DNA of 64,000 nt, taken from NCBI GenBank assembly GCA_038889235.1, contig JAWAHN010000001.1, positions 695,459-759,458 on the forward strand. Reading direction: 5' to 3'. This document shows positions 1-8,653 of the stretch, one piece after another. A model generated the notes under the pieces. It did no database searches, was not told the origin of the DNA, and saw only the letters and a program-made list of their open reading frames with translations. Made by a program: the position numbers and the translations under genes. Within the stretch, counting starts at the first letter, position 1. The number at the start of each line of letters is the position of its first letter. This stretch comes from Candidatus Jordarchaeales archaeon (GTDB lineage Archaea > Asgardarchaeota > Jordiarchaeia > Jordiarchaeales > Freyrarchaeaceae).

Positions 1-100
1 GTAACAAACGTGCAATATCATCTTTAGCTACTTGAGAATTTAAAATGACAACTTTGTTGGTGTTTAAATATGAAAGATGAAGCTTTGATTGTGGTGGTTG

Positions 101-463
101 ATGGAAGGTACAAGTCCCTTTTACTGGTGGATTGTGAATCCAGGGACAAACCTTCTACTATCGTTCATTTTCTCGTTCCTATCTTTTGTTGGAACAATAT
201 GTTTCATAGCTAATATTGTTTTTCTTTCGATAAGCGAGAGGAACAGGGGTAGATACGTTATTGGCGCAATTTTCTCCTTAATAGTCATAGGATGCTGTTT
301 GAAATGGGAGTGGTTCTTAGTTTCTATCGGAAATTTGGCGAGTATGCTAGCTAGCGGGATAGGGAATATAATAAACCAAGCAATCTATTACTGGTACTTG
401 TATAGTTTTGGAGAGAAAATGAATGAAAGCTTGTTTTTCGGACCGTTGATTCACCGTTTGTGA
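101..463 (+). CDS. Hypothetical membrane protein
   Basis: I do not recognise this 120-residue protein. It is strongly hydrophobic, with about two or three likely membrane segments: one near residues 15-45 rich in Leu, Phe, Ile and Ser, and another around residues 50-75. The ATG at 101 is preceded closely by a GGTGG stretch; a TTG at 89 would add four residues. It ends 13 bp before the convergent gene that finishes at 476. No family motif is visible, and it may be a short lineage-specific gene or a chance open frame. Confidence 0.35.
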   Translation: MEGTSPFYWWIVNPGTNLLLSFIFSFLSFVGTICFIANIVFLSISERNRGRYVIGAIFSLIVIGCCLKWEWFLVSIGNLASMLASGIGNIINQAIYYWYLYSFGEKMNESLFFGPLIHRL

Positions 464-475
464 AATCTTGGTTTT

Positions 476-739
476 TTATTTGTTTTTAAGAGTGTATATC
501 TCGTTGTCTACAAGTATGTAGAATGTGTAATCGTAGAGGATTATTGGTTTTCTGAAAAGAAATGCAAGTTTAAGAAAGTTTGAAACTTGCGCTTCTCCTT
601 TAAATATTATTTCAGAGCATGTCTGTCTGTTGAGCTTGAACTCGTCTGGAACTATTATTGGAACTTTTTCCTCTTTTGCCTTAACCTTTACCCGTTCTAC
701 AAACTCTGTTTTTTCAACATCTTCTCCAAAAATCGGCAT
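476..739 (-). CDS. Small hypothetical protein, 87 aa
   Basis: This is an 87-residue charged protein of unknown function. The ATG start is supported by a very strong Shine-Dalgarno run, GGAGGAGG, six bases upstream on the minus strand, so I regard it as a real gene. The N-terminal half is Lys/Glu/Val rich and the C-terminal half is more hydrophobic, suggesting a small alpha/beta fold. There are no cysteine pairs and no signal peptide. The gene stands alone with no neighbour that hints at a role. Confidence 0.55.
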   Translation of the reverse strand: MPIFGEDVEKTEFVERVKVKAKEEKVPIIVPDEFKLNRQTCSEIIFKGEAQVSNFLKLAFLFRKPIILYDYTFYILVDNEIYTLKNK

Positions 740-1003
740 TACTTTCCTCCTCCTGAAGGGGTATACATTGAAGAGAGGACGCCAGATAACTACCTATAGT
801 TATACTAGAAACTCTAAGAGCACGTGAAATTTTTAATATTTTCCCTTAATAGGCAAGGAACACAATTTAATGTGAAACGACAGTGAAAAACGTGAAAAAA
901 GTGTGTTACGAATCTTTAAGTAAAAGTCTTCTTGTCTTCAGCTAGATACATTTTTAAGGAAGCGTTCTCGGTTTGGTAACCTAGATTTCCTGGAGTCGCG
1001 GCG

Positions 1004-1723
1004 GTGAGAGATGTGGCTCAGAGCAGCGATGTTATTTCGAAAGGAGATTTCGTTCTCGTCGATTTAACCGGACGCGTAAAAGACGGAGAAATTTTTGAAA
1101 CTACGTTGAAAGATGTTGCTGAAAAAGAGGGAATTTATGACGAAAACGAGGTTTATGAGCCACGATTAGTCGTTGTAGGTGAAAATTGGGTTTTCCCCGA
1201 GATTGACAGCACTCTAGAGTCTATGAAAATCGGTGAAACGAAAACCGTTGAAATAAAGAATGCATTTGGAGAGTGGAAGCGAGAGAATGTTAAATCCTTC
1301 TCTGTTAAAGAATTTTTAAAGAACAACATAAATCCAAAGCCAGGTATGCGTGTCAGAATAGGAGGAAGACTGGCAACCATAAAGAAAGTAGGAGGAGGAA
1401 GGGTTAGAGTTGACATGAATCATCCGTACGCCGGCAAAACGATAGTCTATGAAGTTTCGGTAGTAAAGAAAATCACTGATAACAATGAGAAGATTAAGGC
1501 GCTGATTAAGAGAAGAATGCCAAAAATACCCCTTGAAAAAGTGAAAATTGAGGTAGGAAGTGAGGGAAAGTCTATTACGATAGAAATACCTAAAGAGACG
1601 TTTTTTGTCGATGGAGTGCAATTCGTTAAATTCGGGTTGGCGAGAGACTTAAAAAAGTACATTGGTTTTGAGGAAGTGATATTTATCGAGAGGTATAGTG
1701 AAGAACTACTCAGCGGGTCTTAG
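1004..1723 (+). CDS. FKBP-type peptidyl-prolyl isomerase (SlyD-like)
   Basis: Probable cytoplasmic cis/trans prolyl isomerase and chaperone of the archaeal SlyD/FKBP26 class. The N-terminal part (about residues 10-80) has the FKBP opening KGDFVLVDLTGRVKDGEIFETT, with an insert-in-flap region after it. Residues about 105-155 carry a conserved GMRVRIGG...RVRVDMNHPYAGKT stretch typical of archaeal SlyD proteins, and a C-terminal extension of about 80 residues follows. The total of 239 aa fits the long archaeal form. The GTG at 1004 lies nine bases after GGAG; another GTG three codons later is also possible. The 3' end overlaps the convergent UPF0179 gene by 18 bp. Confidence 0.88.
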   Translation: MRDVAQSSDVISKGDFVLVDLTGRVKDGEIFETTLKDVAEKEGIYDENEVYEPRLVVVGENWVFPEIDSTLESMKIGETKTVEIKNAFGEWKRENVKSFSVKEFLKNNINPKPGMRVRIGGRLATIKKVGGGRVRVDMNHPYAGKTIVYEVSVVKKITDNNEKIKALIKRRMPKIPLEKVKIEVGSEGKSITIEIPKETFFVDGVQFVKFGLARDLKKYIGFEEVIFIERYSEELLSGS

Positions 1724-2146
1724 AAGCACGACTTTCATACTTTTTCCCATTGGACAAACAATATTTCCATTTACTTCTTCTACAATACAACGGTCTCCAG
1801 GTTTTAACGCGCTTGGCTTACAAACATCGATATTTGTACAATTGTATGCGCATTCAACATCCCTATAAACTATTGTAGCACCTTTTACGGCTTGCTTTGG
1901 TTCAAGAGCCGCTGGGACCACAGAGAGGATAACTTCAACAGCCCTAACACCGTTTTCATGAAGAGTGCAAGGGTGAGTTAATTCGCGCACATTAACGACT
2001 TCGTAAATTCGACCTGGTTCCAAGTTTTCTATGCACACTTTTTTAAGCTGACAAGAATTGCATGGCTCTGCAGAACCATAATGAACAAATCTAAACCCAA
2101 TTTTAGCTTGCATGGAACCCACAAGTGTCAAAAAGCGACGAGGCAC
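1706..2146 (-). CDS. UPF0179 family protein
   Basis: Matches the archaeal UPF0179 family, whose function is unknown. The protein is cysteine rich, with CNSCQLKKVC near the N-terminus, then HPC, CAYNCTNIDVCKP and CPMGKS towards the C-terminus, so it probably binds metal or an Fe-S centre. I chose the GTG at 2146 because GGGGTG lies six bases upstream; the longer frame starts at 2155. It follows egsA on the same strand with a 14-bp gap and is probably cotranscribed with it. Confidence 0.8.
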   Translation of the reverse strand: MPRRFLTLVGSMQAKIGFRFVHYGSAEPCNSCQLKKVCIENLEPGRIYEVVNVRELTHPCTLHENGVRAVEVILSVVPAALEPKQAVKGATIVYRDVECAYNCTNIDVCKPSALKPGDRCIVEEVNGNIVCPMGKSMKVVLLRPAE

Positions 2147-2160
2147 TAGGAACACCCCAC

Positions 2161-3279
2161 TTAAGTTATTACGCCAGTTATTGTTGCAAGTCTTATAGCA
2201 GCTTCTCTATCTATACCTTTTTCCCCAAGAATAGTGTATCTTTCCGGCCTTATCTTATGCGCGATACATAGAGCTTCAATTATATATTCTGCGTCTATAC
2301 CTAATTCTTTCGCCGTCACAGGAGCGCCTATAGTTTTCAGTGCGTCTCTAATCGCCTGCCAGTCACCCCCATGGAGGTACATCATCATTATCGCTCCTAC
2401 CCCGCATTGTTCTCCGTGGAGAGCAGGTTTTGGAGCAATCATATCCAACGCATGGCTGAACATGTGCTCCGCACCACTAGTTGGACGACTGCTGCCGGCA
2501 ATTCCCATGCTGACGCCACTGCTTATCAAGGCTTCTATGACTGTTCTAAGGCTATTCTCAGTTCGTCGAGCAATAAGATGAGCATTTTGAAGGATAAGCT
2601 CACCGCTAAGTTTCGCAAGTGAGGCAGCATACTCGCCAAAATACTCGTTCCTTAACTTATACGCCAGCTCCCAATCTTTAACCGAAGTTATATTTGCAAT
2701 AACATCGCCGCAGCCGGCAGCCGTTAACCTATACGGTGAGCTCCCTATTATGTTAGTATCGGCAATTATGGCAATAGGTGTTGCCGCTTCGAGAGAATGA
2801 GGTATACCTGTGTCCTTGATGCTTGCTCTAGGGGAAGCTATCCCATCGTGAGAAGCGGCTGTTGGAACACTTATGAATGGCAGTCCTTCAAGGTGTGCAG
2901 AGAGCTTAGCTACATCTATGCTCTTCCCACCTCCCACACCTATTATTAACTGAGGCCTAACTTTCTTAGATATTGCCCTAACTTTTTCAACTTCCTTCAT
3001 TGTGGATTCTTCTATAATTACAATTTGGCTCGAAATTTTTGCATCATAAAGCGAGGTGGAGACTTTTTCGCCTGCTATTTTACTAGTTTTTGGACCAGAA
3101 ACGATAAGAGCAGATCCCATTAATCCGAGCTTCTTACAAACGTCTCCAACCATGTATATGACGTCGCGTCCAACAACGATTTTCCTCGGAAGTTCCATTT
3201 TGTGAACTGGCAGGCGAACTTGAAGAACAGTCAAAGCGTCATCAACACCTCTAAGATGTTTAGAGAAAAATAGAGTCAT
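2161..3279 (-). CDS. egsA: Glycerol-1-phosphate dehydrogenase (NAD(P)+)
   Basis: Makes sn-glycerol-1-phosphate from dihydroxyacetone phosphate, the committed step that sets the stereochemistry of archaeal membrane lipids. Seen in the sequence: the nucleotide-binding GVGGGKSIDVAK, the signature PTAASHDGIASPRAS, and metal-binding Asp/His residues, including HMFSHALD-type and ALHGEQCG motifs in the C-terminal half. At 372 aa it is slightly longer than the usual ~350, so the start may be the ATG at 3198 (28 residues in). The upstream start sits directly after an AT-rich promoter-like stretch, which would make a near-leaderless message. Together with carS at 36 kb it marks archaeal-type lipids. 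Confidence 0.93.
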   Translation of the reverse strand: MTLFFSKHLRGVDDALTVLQVRLPVHKMELPRKIVVGRDVIYMVGDVCKKLGLMGSALIVSGPKTSKIAGEKVSTSLYDAKISSQIVIIEESTMKEVEKVRAISKKVRPQLIIGVGGGKSIDVAKLSAHLEGLPFISVPTAASHDGIASPRASIKDTGIPHSLEAATPIAIIADTNIIGSSPYRLTAAGCGDVIANITSVKDWELAYKLRNEYFGEYAASLAKLSGELILQNAHLIARRTENSLRTVIEALISSGVSMGIAGSSRPTSGAEHMFSHALDMIAPKPALHGEQCGVGAIMMMYLHGGDWQAIRDALKTIGAPVTAKELGIDAEYIIEALCIAHKIRPERYTILGEKGIDREAAIRLATITGVIT

Positions 3280-3313
3280 AGCTTTTAATAGTTTACACTT
3301 CTTGTCTGATATA

Positions 3314-3364
3314 AAATTCGATTATTGACGAAAAAAATACATTAATTAGTAAATAATCGAATTT
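3314..3364. repeat. Perfect 13-bp inverted repeat
   Basis: The left arm AAATTCGATTATT (3314-3326) and right arm AATAATCGAATTT (3352-3364) are exact reverse complements separated by 25 AT-rich bases. It lies in the divergent region about 35 bp from the egsA start, so it could be a regulator site, a replication-related element or a transcript hairpin. Confidence 0.7.
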
Positions 3365-3498
3365 ATGATTTTATGGAAGAAACGATGCATATCAGTTTAA
3401 GGGCGGAGAAGGTACGCGGAAGAGAAGAGGTAAAGCGAAATGTTTATTATCAATGCTTCAATGAAAAATTCATGAATTTGAAACAACTTATCTTTTAA

Positions 3499-3513
3499 GA
3501 CTTTAAATAAGTC
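3499..3513 (+). promoter_or_regulatory. Palindromic TATA-like element upstream of fttA
   Basis: GACTT-TAAAT-AAGTC is a 5-bp inverted repeat centred on a TATA-like core, about 130 bp upstream of the fttA ATG. It may be the fttA promoter with a long leader. The palindromic flanks could bind a dimeric regulator overlapping the TBP site. Confidence 0.35.
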
Positions 3514-3640
3514 AGACAGAAACAGAGCTTGCTTTCTCCAAGAAGTGGTTAAATCAAAAACTTCCCGCGCAATAAACTTGGATTAAAGGTAATGTGAATT
3601 AAAGAAAAAGTCTTAGATAGGAAATCGAAGGTGCAGAGAC

Positions 3641-5539
3641 ATGTTTTATGAGGATGTTGAAGAGCTTAAACGAGTAATTCTAGAAAATATCCCCAGGTCG
3701 GCAGATGTTACAGCAATAGAATTAGAGGGGCCTGAAATAGCGGTTTATTTGAAAAATCCGAATTTACTTGTTGACGATGCAGAAATAGTCAAGAATATAG
3801 CGAAGAAAATTAAGAAACGCATAGTTATTAGGTCAGATCCTTCTGTCAGACTCCCCCCGGAAGAAGCTGAAAAGATAATTAGGGAAATAGTTGTCGAAGA
3901 CGCTGGCATTGGCGAAATCTCGTTCGACAACATTTTAGGAGAAGTTATAATAGAGGCTAAAAAACCAGGACTTGTAATCGGCAAAAATGGTGTAACTTTA
4001 AAGGAAATAACAAGGGCGACCCGCTGGAGACCCATTGTAGTTAGAGAGCCGCCTATGGAGTCAAAATTAGTCAAAAGAATAAGGGGAGTACTCCAGCTTG
4101 AAAAAGAGCAGAGGATGAACATTTTAAGAAAAAGTGGATGGCGAATACATCGCTCACCGATTTTCAAGAATGGATGGGTAAGATTGGTTACCCTGGGGGG
4201 ATTCAGGGAAATTGGACGAACAGCGATCTTGGTTCAAACGCCTGAAAGTTCAATTTTAATTGATTGCGGGATCAATGTTGGAGGCGGTGGGGGGGCGTTC
4301 CCATACTTAGACGCGCCAGAATTCGACATAGAAAAATTGGATGCGGTTATAGTTACTCATGCGCACCTAGATCATAGTGGTTTCGTGCCTTTCTTGTTTA
4401 AGTATGGATACGATGGACCGGTTTATTGCACCACACCTACTAGGAATCTTATGACGCTACTTCAATTAGATTACCTTGAAGTAGCCGAAAGGGAGGGAAA
4501 GATAACTCCTTACACTCAAAAAGATGTTAAAAAGGCGGTGCTCCACACAATAACACTAGAGTACGGTGAAGTGACGGACATAGCGCCGGATGTGAGGCTA
4601 ACACTTCATAATGCCGGCCACATACTGGGGTCCGCCATAGTTCACCTCCACATCGGTGATGGGCTTTACAATATAGCTTACACTGGAGACTTTAAGTTCG
4701 CCAAAACAAGGCTGCTTGAACCAGCTTGCAACACTTTCCCACGACTCGAAACAATAATAATTGAAAGCACTTATGGTGGACCAGAGGATATCAAGCCCTC
4801 CCGGAAAAACGCCGAAAGAGCTCTAGTTTCAGCGATAAATGCCACTTTAAGCAGGGGGGGTAAAGTCTTAATTCCTGTACTGGGAGTCGGGAGAGCACAA
4901 GAATTGATGTTAGTCATCGAAGAGTACATGAGAAGGGGAATAATAAAAGAGACTAAGGTTTACATTGATGGAATGATAAGTGAAGCAACAGCTATACACA
5001 CGACACACCCTGAGTACCTTTCGAGAGAATTAAGGGAAAGAATATTCCACCAGGGAAGCAACCCCTTCCTTGCAAAGTGTTTCGAACCAGCTAAGAAAGA
5101 AAAAATGGACGTAGTTGAGGGAGATCCATGCATAATTATGGCGACGTCAGGAATGCTCACCGGAGGTCCAAGCGTTGAGTACTTCAGACTTATGGCTCCT
5201 GATCCCAGAAATTGTCTGCTATTTGTATCATATCAGGTTGAGGGAACTCTAGGGAGAAGGGTGCAGAAGGGATGGAAAGAAGTACCCATGCGTACTGAAG
5301 ATGGAAAAACGGAGATAATTCCGGTCAAGATGGAAATAAAAACCATTGAAGGTTTTTCAGGACACAGCGATAGAAGGCAGATAATTAATTACCTTAGGAC
5401 TATTAATTCTAAACTTGAAAGAGTGATTACCTGCCACGGAGAGGAAAGTAAATGTCTCAATATGGCAACATTAATCCACAAGTCCTTTGAAATAGAAACC
5501 AGAGCCCCTCAGAACCTAGAAACTATTAGGTTAAAGTAA
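3641..5539 (+). CDS. fttA: aCPSF1 beta-CASP ribonuclease (transcription termination factor FttA)
   Basis: Archaeal homologue of the 73-kDa cleavage and polyadenylation factor. Family knowledge: it cleaves nascent RNA at U-rich sites to terminate transcription. Domains in order: two N-terminal KH-type domains (residues ~1-145, with a VIGKNG loop near 110), a metallo-beta-lactamase core with the zinc ligands THAHLDHSG (~240), and the beta-CASP segment with ATSGMLTGG and the late GHSDRRQ and CHGEE histidine motifs. The length of 632 aa is normal. The ATG at 3641 follows GAAGGTG at good spacing. It starts a run with cdc6 and pelA, with gaps of 21 and 2 bp. Confidence 0.95.
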   Translation: MFYEDVEELKRVILENIPRSADVTAIELEGPEIAVYLKNPNLLVDDAEIVKNIAKKIKKRIVIRSDPSVRLPPEEAEKIIREIVVEDAGIGEISFDNILGEVIIEAKKPGLVIGKNGVTLKEITRATRWRPIVVREPPMESKLVKRIRGVLQLEKEQRMNILRKSGWRIHRSPIFKNGWVRLVTLGGFREIGRTAILVQTPESSILIDCGINVGGGGGAFPYLDAPEFDIEKLDAVIVTHAHLDHSGFVPFLFKYGYDGPVYCTTPTRNLMTLLQLDYLEVAEREGKITPYTQKDVKKAVLHTITLEYGEVTDIAPDVRLTLHNAGHILGSAIVHLHIGDGLYNIAYTGDFKFAKTRLLEPACNTFPRLETIIIESTYGGPEDIKPSRKNAERALVSAINATLSRGGKVLIPVLGVGRAQELMLVIEEYMRRGIIKETKVYIDGMISEATAIHTTHPEYLSRELRERIFHQGSNPFLAKCFEPAKKEKMDVVEGDPCIIMATSGMLTGGPSVEYFRLMAPDPRNCLLFVSYQVEGTLGRRVQKGWKEVPMRTEDGKTEIIPVKMEIKTIEGFSGHSDRRQIINYLRTINSKLERVITCHGEESKCLNMATLIHKSFEIETRAPQNLETIRLK

Positions 5540-5560
5540 GGGTTAAAGGGTGTCAGTTTG

Positions 5561-6739
5561 ATGTATAGGAGCTCACCTGTTTTTAAGGATGAAAGCACGT
5601 TTTTTCATGAATATGTGCCACCCGAGCTCCCGCATAGGGAGAAACAACTAGAACAACTTACAAGATTTTTTAAACCAATATTTACTAATAAGTTTGTAAG
5701 TGTCAATGTTGCAATAATAGGACAGGCCGGAGTTGGAAAAACGGCCCTTGTGAAACTATTCGGAAAGAAATTAGTTGAAGAGTCTAAGAAAAGTGATGGA
5801 AAAGTAATTTTCGAGTACATGTACTGCAGCGCGGCGAGGACTCTCTCAGCAGTATTAAGACAGGTGATATCTAAGAATTGGAGAAAAATTCCAATCACCG
5901 GGATCACTGGAAGCGAGCTAATAGTAGAGTTAAATGACAGACTGGCCAAAGAAGATAAAAGGCTTGTTTTAGCTCTTGACGAAGCCAAACTTTTGGGAGG
6001 CGAAGAAATCCATGGGCTCATAAGAAGCGCCGAGTTCTTCGGCTACGGTAAAGCGAGAATAAGTACTATAATAATAAGTAGGCCCGAAGATTGGGTTGCT
6101 TACCTTCAACCCGACCTTTCAGAAGACATACACATCGTTATAGAGCTCCCAAGGTATTCTGAGGAGGAACTAAAGGACATTTTAGAGTATAGGGCTAGGA
6201 TAGGGTTTCATGACGGGGTTGTCAGCCCGGAGATATGCGGTATGGTGGCTAAAATAGCCAGTGAAACCGGAAACGCACGGCACGGGATAGAAATACTCTA
6301 CCATGCTGGGCTGCTGGCTGAAAAAAGCGAAGAGAAAAGAATAACACCTGAAATGATAAGGATAGCTAAGAACCAAGTTTACCCAGAAACTTCACCTGAA
6401 ATCCTTAAGGGGCTACACGTTCACGAGCTTTTAACATTGCTCGCAGTTGCGATCACATTAAAGGAAGAACTGGCAGTCCCCATAGGTAAAGTGTATGAAA
6501 CATACAAAGTTGTTTGCGAAGAGTATGGAGCGAAACCCCGCACAACGCGGAATTTCAGAAATTACTTAAGGGTTCTCTCAGAGATCAAGGTAATAAATAC
6601 TGTTGTTAAGAATTTTAAGAGAGGCAGAAGGACTGTCATTACACTGACAGAGATACCTTCATCTGTTCTTGAAGAAAGAGTGAGAAGTTTGCTTGAGAAG
6701 AAAGCTCCTATAGACATAAGAGACATAGGGAGCGACTGA
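5561..6739 (+). CDS. cdc6: Orc1/Cdc6-type AAA+ replication initiator
   Basis: AAA+ ATPase of the Orc1/Cdc6 family, which binds replication origins and helps load MCM. Walker A is GQAGVGKTAL (~residues 55-64), and Walker B is LVLALDEAKLL, where the canonical DE is followed by AK. Sensor motifs lie in the middle (IIISRPEDW region), and a C-terminal winged-helix region starts near residue 290. The length of 392 aa is typical. The ATG at 5561 was preferred to the TTG immediately before it because of spacing from GGGTGT. Its place just after fttA is unusual for an origin-linked cdc6; no origin boxes were recognised nearby. It could be one of several paralogues. Confidence 0.88.
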   Translation: MYRSSPVFKDESTFFHEYVPPELPHREKQLEQLTRFFKPIFTNKFVSVNVAIIGQAGVGKTALVKLFGKKLVEESKKSDGKVIFEYMYCSAARTLSAVLRQVISKNWRKIPITGITGSELIVELNDRLAKEDKRLVLALDEAKLLGGEEIHGLIRSAEFFGYGKARISTIIISRPEDWVAYLQPDLSEDIHIVIELPRYSEEELKDILEYRARIGFHDGVVSPEICGMVAKIASETGNARHGIEILYHAGLLAEKSEEKRITPEMIRIAKNQVYPETSPEILKGLHVHELLTLLAVAITLKEELAVPIGKVYETYKVVCEEYGAKPRTTRNFRNYLRVLSEIKVINTVVKNFKRGRRTVITLTEIPSSVLEERVRSLLEKKAPIDIRDIGSD

Positions 6740-6741
6740 AA

Positions 6742-7824
6742 TTGAAGATACTAGAAGAGAACCTAGAGAGAGGCGAGGTTGTAGTACAAGTAGAGAGCCG
6801 GAACGATCTTTGGCATCTTTACAACATAATATGTAAAGGAGACGTTGTTTACGCGTTGACATATAGGAGGATTCGTGGAGGAGACGATGCCATAAGAGCA
6901 GATAGTGGAGAAAGAATACCGGTTTATTTGGGGATACGGGTTGAAGATGTAGAATTCCACAGGTACTCAGATAGACTTAGAGTTAAAGGAATCATAGTAG
7001 AAGGTTCAAATGAGGTGGCTAGAGGAGATTACCACACGATAAATGTCGAGGTGGGAAAAAAGGTAAAAGTTGTAAAAGAGGAGTGGCCTACGTATATCAT
7101 TGACAGGTTAAAGGAGGCAGCAAAAGGCGTAGAGGAGCATGTTATATTAGTCGCTGTTGAGGAGGGCGAGGCATATATTGCGTCGATTGACAGAATTACT
7201 ATTACTCCACTAATTAGGGTTAGCGAAAGTATACCGGGTAAGAGAGCAGGGGAGGAAAGAGAGAGCAGCTTGAAAATGTTTTACTCCAAGGTGGCTAAGA
7301 GCATAATTCACTATGCAAAACAACTTAATCCCGTTAAGATAATAATCGCTGGTCCTGGATTGACGAAAAACCGCTTAAAGGAGTACATAGTTAACAACTA
7401 TCCTGAGCTTGAACCCCTAATTATTCTTGAAAACGCTAGCTATGGGGATGAAAGCGGAGTTTACGAGGTCATTAGAAGAGGGACTGTAGAGAAAGTTTTA
7501 AGGGAGAGCAGGGCGTTGCGAGAAATAGAGGCCATTGAAGACCTTTTGACTCAGTTAGCAAAAAATCCTGAAAAAGTAGTGTACGGTAAAGAGCAAGTTG
7601 AAAAAGCGGCTCTTTATGGTGCTATACATAGGCTCTTAATTGCCTCGAAAATCATGAAGGATGCCACGCCCGAAGAGAGAAAGAACTTAGAGGAGCTGAT
7701 CAAAAATATTGAAAAAATGAGGGGTGAAGTTATTTTCGTCGACGGGGAGCATGCCGCCGGGCAGCAACTCCTTGGTTTGGGGGGAATCGCTGCAGTATTG
7801 AGATACTCCATCAGCGAGCTATAA
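6742..7824 (+). CDS. pelA: Pelota, mRNA surveillance factor
   Basis: Archaeal Pelota (Dom34) rescues stalled ribosomes together with aEF1A and ABCE1. The N-terminal Sm-like domain (residues ~1-125) has the conserved DLWHLYNII and GEYH-like sequences. The central and C-terminal eRF1-like domains follow (IIAGPGLTKN, then YGKEQVEKA and VDGEHAAGQQLLGLGGIAAVLRY). The length of 360 aa is standard. The start is a TTG two bases after the cdc6 stop with GGGAG upstream, so it is translationally coupled to cdc6. Confidence 0.95.
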   Translation: MKILEENLERGEVVVQVESRNDLWHLYNIICKGDVVYALTYRRIRGGDDAIRADSGERIPVYLGIRVEDVEFHRYSDRLRVKGIIVEGSNEVARGDYHTINVEVGKKVKVVKEEWPTYIIDRLKEAAKGVEEHVILVAVEEGEAYIASIDRITITPLIRVSESIPGKRAGEERESSLKMFYSKVAKSIIHYAKQLNPVKIIIAGPGLTKNRLKEYIVNNYPELEPLIILENASYGDESGVYEVIRRGTVEKVLRESRALREIEAIEDLLTQLAKNPEKVVYGKEQVEKAALYGAIHRLLIASKIMKDATPEERKNLEELIKNIEKMRGEVIFVDGEHAAGQQLLGLGGIAAVLRYSISEL

Positions 7825-7839
7825 TGGTCTTGACAAATT

Positions 7840-8637
7840 CTATTGAAGTTCCCTTATGAGAAAATCGCATAAAGCCATTATGCTTTGAACAGCAGGAGAA
7901 TTAGGCGCATAGTCAAGTAGAGCTTTGTTTGCTAGATCAGCTTCTATAACATTTTTATCATAGGGTATTAGACCTGCTATTTTCACTCCTATTCTGTTAG
8001 CGGCTTCTTCCAGAAAGCTTTTTTCTTCTTCGTTCGAAATTTTATTTCCCACCAGAAAGACACGCTTCACACCCAGTCCCAAAGAAAGGTTTTTTATTTT
8101 TTCAGCTATGACCACGGATTTAGCCCCTGGTTCTGTTACAATCAACATTGAATCCACATTCTTAGCTGTACCCCTACCCAAGTGTTCTATTCCAGCTTCC
8201 ATGTCAAGTATTACTACTTCGTCTCTTTTTAAAATAAGATGGGAAATTAGGGCTCTTACTAGGGCGTTGCTTGGACACATGCAGCCTCCACCTGGATTAA
8301 CGACTGTACCAGCAACTAAAAGTTTCACTCCATCAGGACCAACTATTTTGAACTTTTCAGGTATGTCTGAAACTTTAGGATTTAAAATGAAGACACCACC
8401 GATCGACCCGGGTCTAGCCCCTGTTCTCTCCTCTATGAGGTCACTCATTTCAGAAATCGGAGTTATGTTGCGGGCAATTTCTTGTGGTATACCTAAGGAA
8501 GAATAGAGGTTCATGCCAGGGTCTACATCTATTGCAAAAACATCGAAACCTTTCCTGGAAAACAGCCGGGCAAGTGTCCCTGCAATTGTTGTCTTACCTA
8601 CACCTCCCTTGCCGGCTACTGCTATCTTGAAGCCCAA
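7840..8637 (-). CDS. CooC/MinD-like P-loop ATPase
   Basis: Deviant Walker A GKGGVGKTT near the N-terminus places it in the MinD/CooC family of dimeric ATPases. The GGGCMCPSNALVRALI segment carries the CxC metal site typical of CooC, the nickel-inserting factor for CO dehydrogenase/acetyl-CoA synthase. Walker B-like VVILDMEAGIEHLGRG is also visible. No CODH gene is in this window, so the client is unknown. I chose the TTG at 8637, six bases after GGTGG, which places the P-loop at the very N-terminus as in relatives; a GTG at 8670 would overlap rtcB. Length is 265 aa. Confidence 0.82.
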   Translation of the reverse strand: MGFKIAVAGKGGVGKTTIAGTLARLFSRKGFDVFAIDVDPGMNLYSSLGIPQEIARNITPISEMSDLIEERTGARPGSIGGVFILNPKVSDIPEKFKIVGPDGVKLLVAGTVVNPGGGCMCPSNALVRALISHLILKRDEVVILDMEAGIEHLGRGTAKNVDSMLIVTEPGAKSVVIAEKIKNLSLGLGVKRVFLVGNKISNEEEKSFLEEAANRIGVKIAGLIPYDKNVIEADLANKALLDYAPNSPAVQSIMALCDFLIRELQ

Positions 8638-8653
8638 AGAAAACCACCGAGGA

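Larger units (their letters stand above)
3280..3640. other. 361-bp divergent intergenic region
   Basis: AT-rich gap between leftward egsA and rightward fttA. It contains a perfect 13-bp inverted repeat (3314-3326 and 3352-3364), a second short palindrome wrapped round a TATA-like box (3499-3513), and no open frame I would call. Because fttA and an orc1/cdc6 gene lie just downstream, an origin of replication is possible, but I see no origin-recognition-box repeats. Confidence 0.5.

Noticed and set aside
3280-3640. Replication origin next to cdc6
   Set aside because: Only one inverted repeat and AT richness are seen; no repeated origin-recognition boxes, so not called as an origin.
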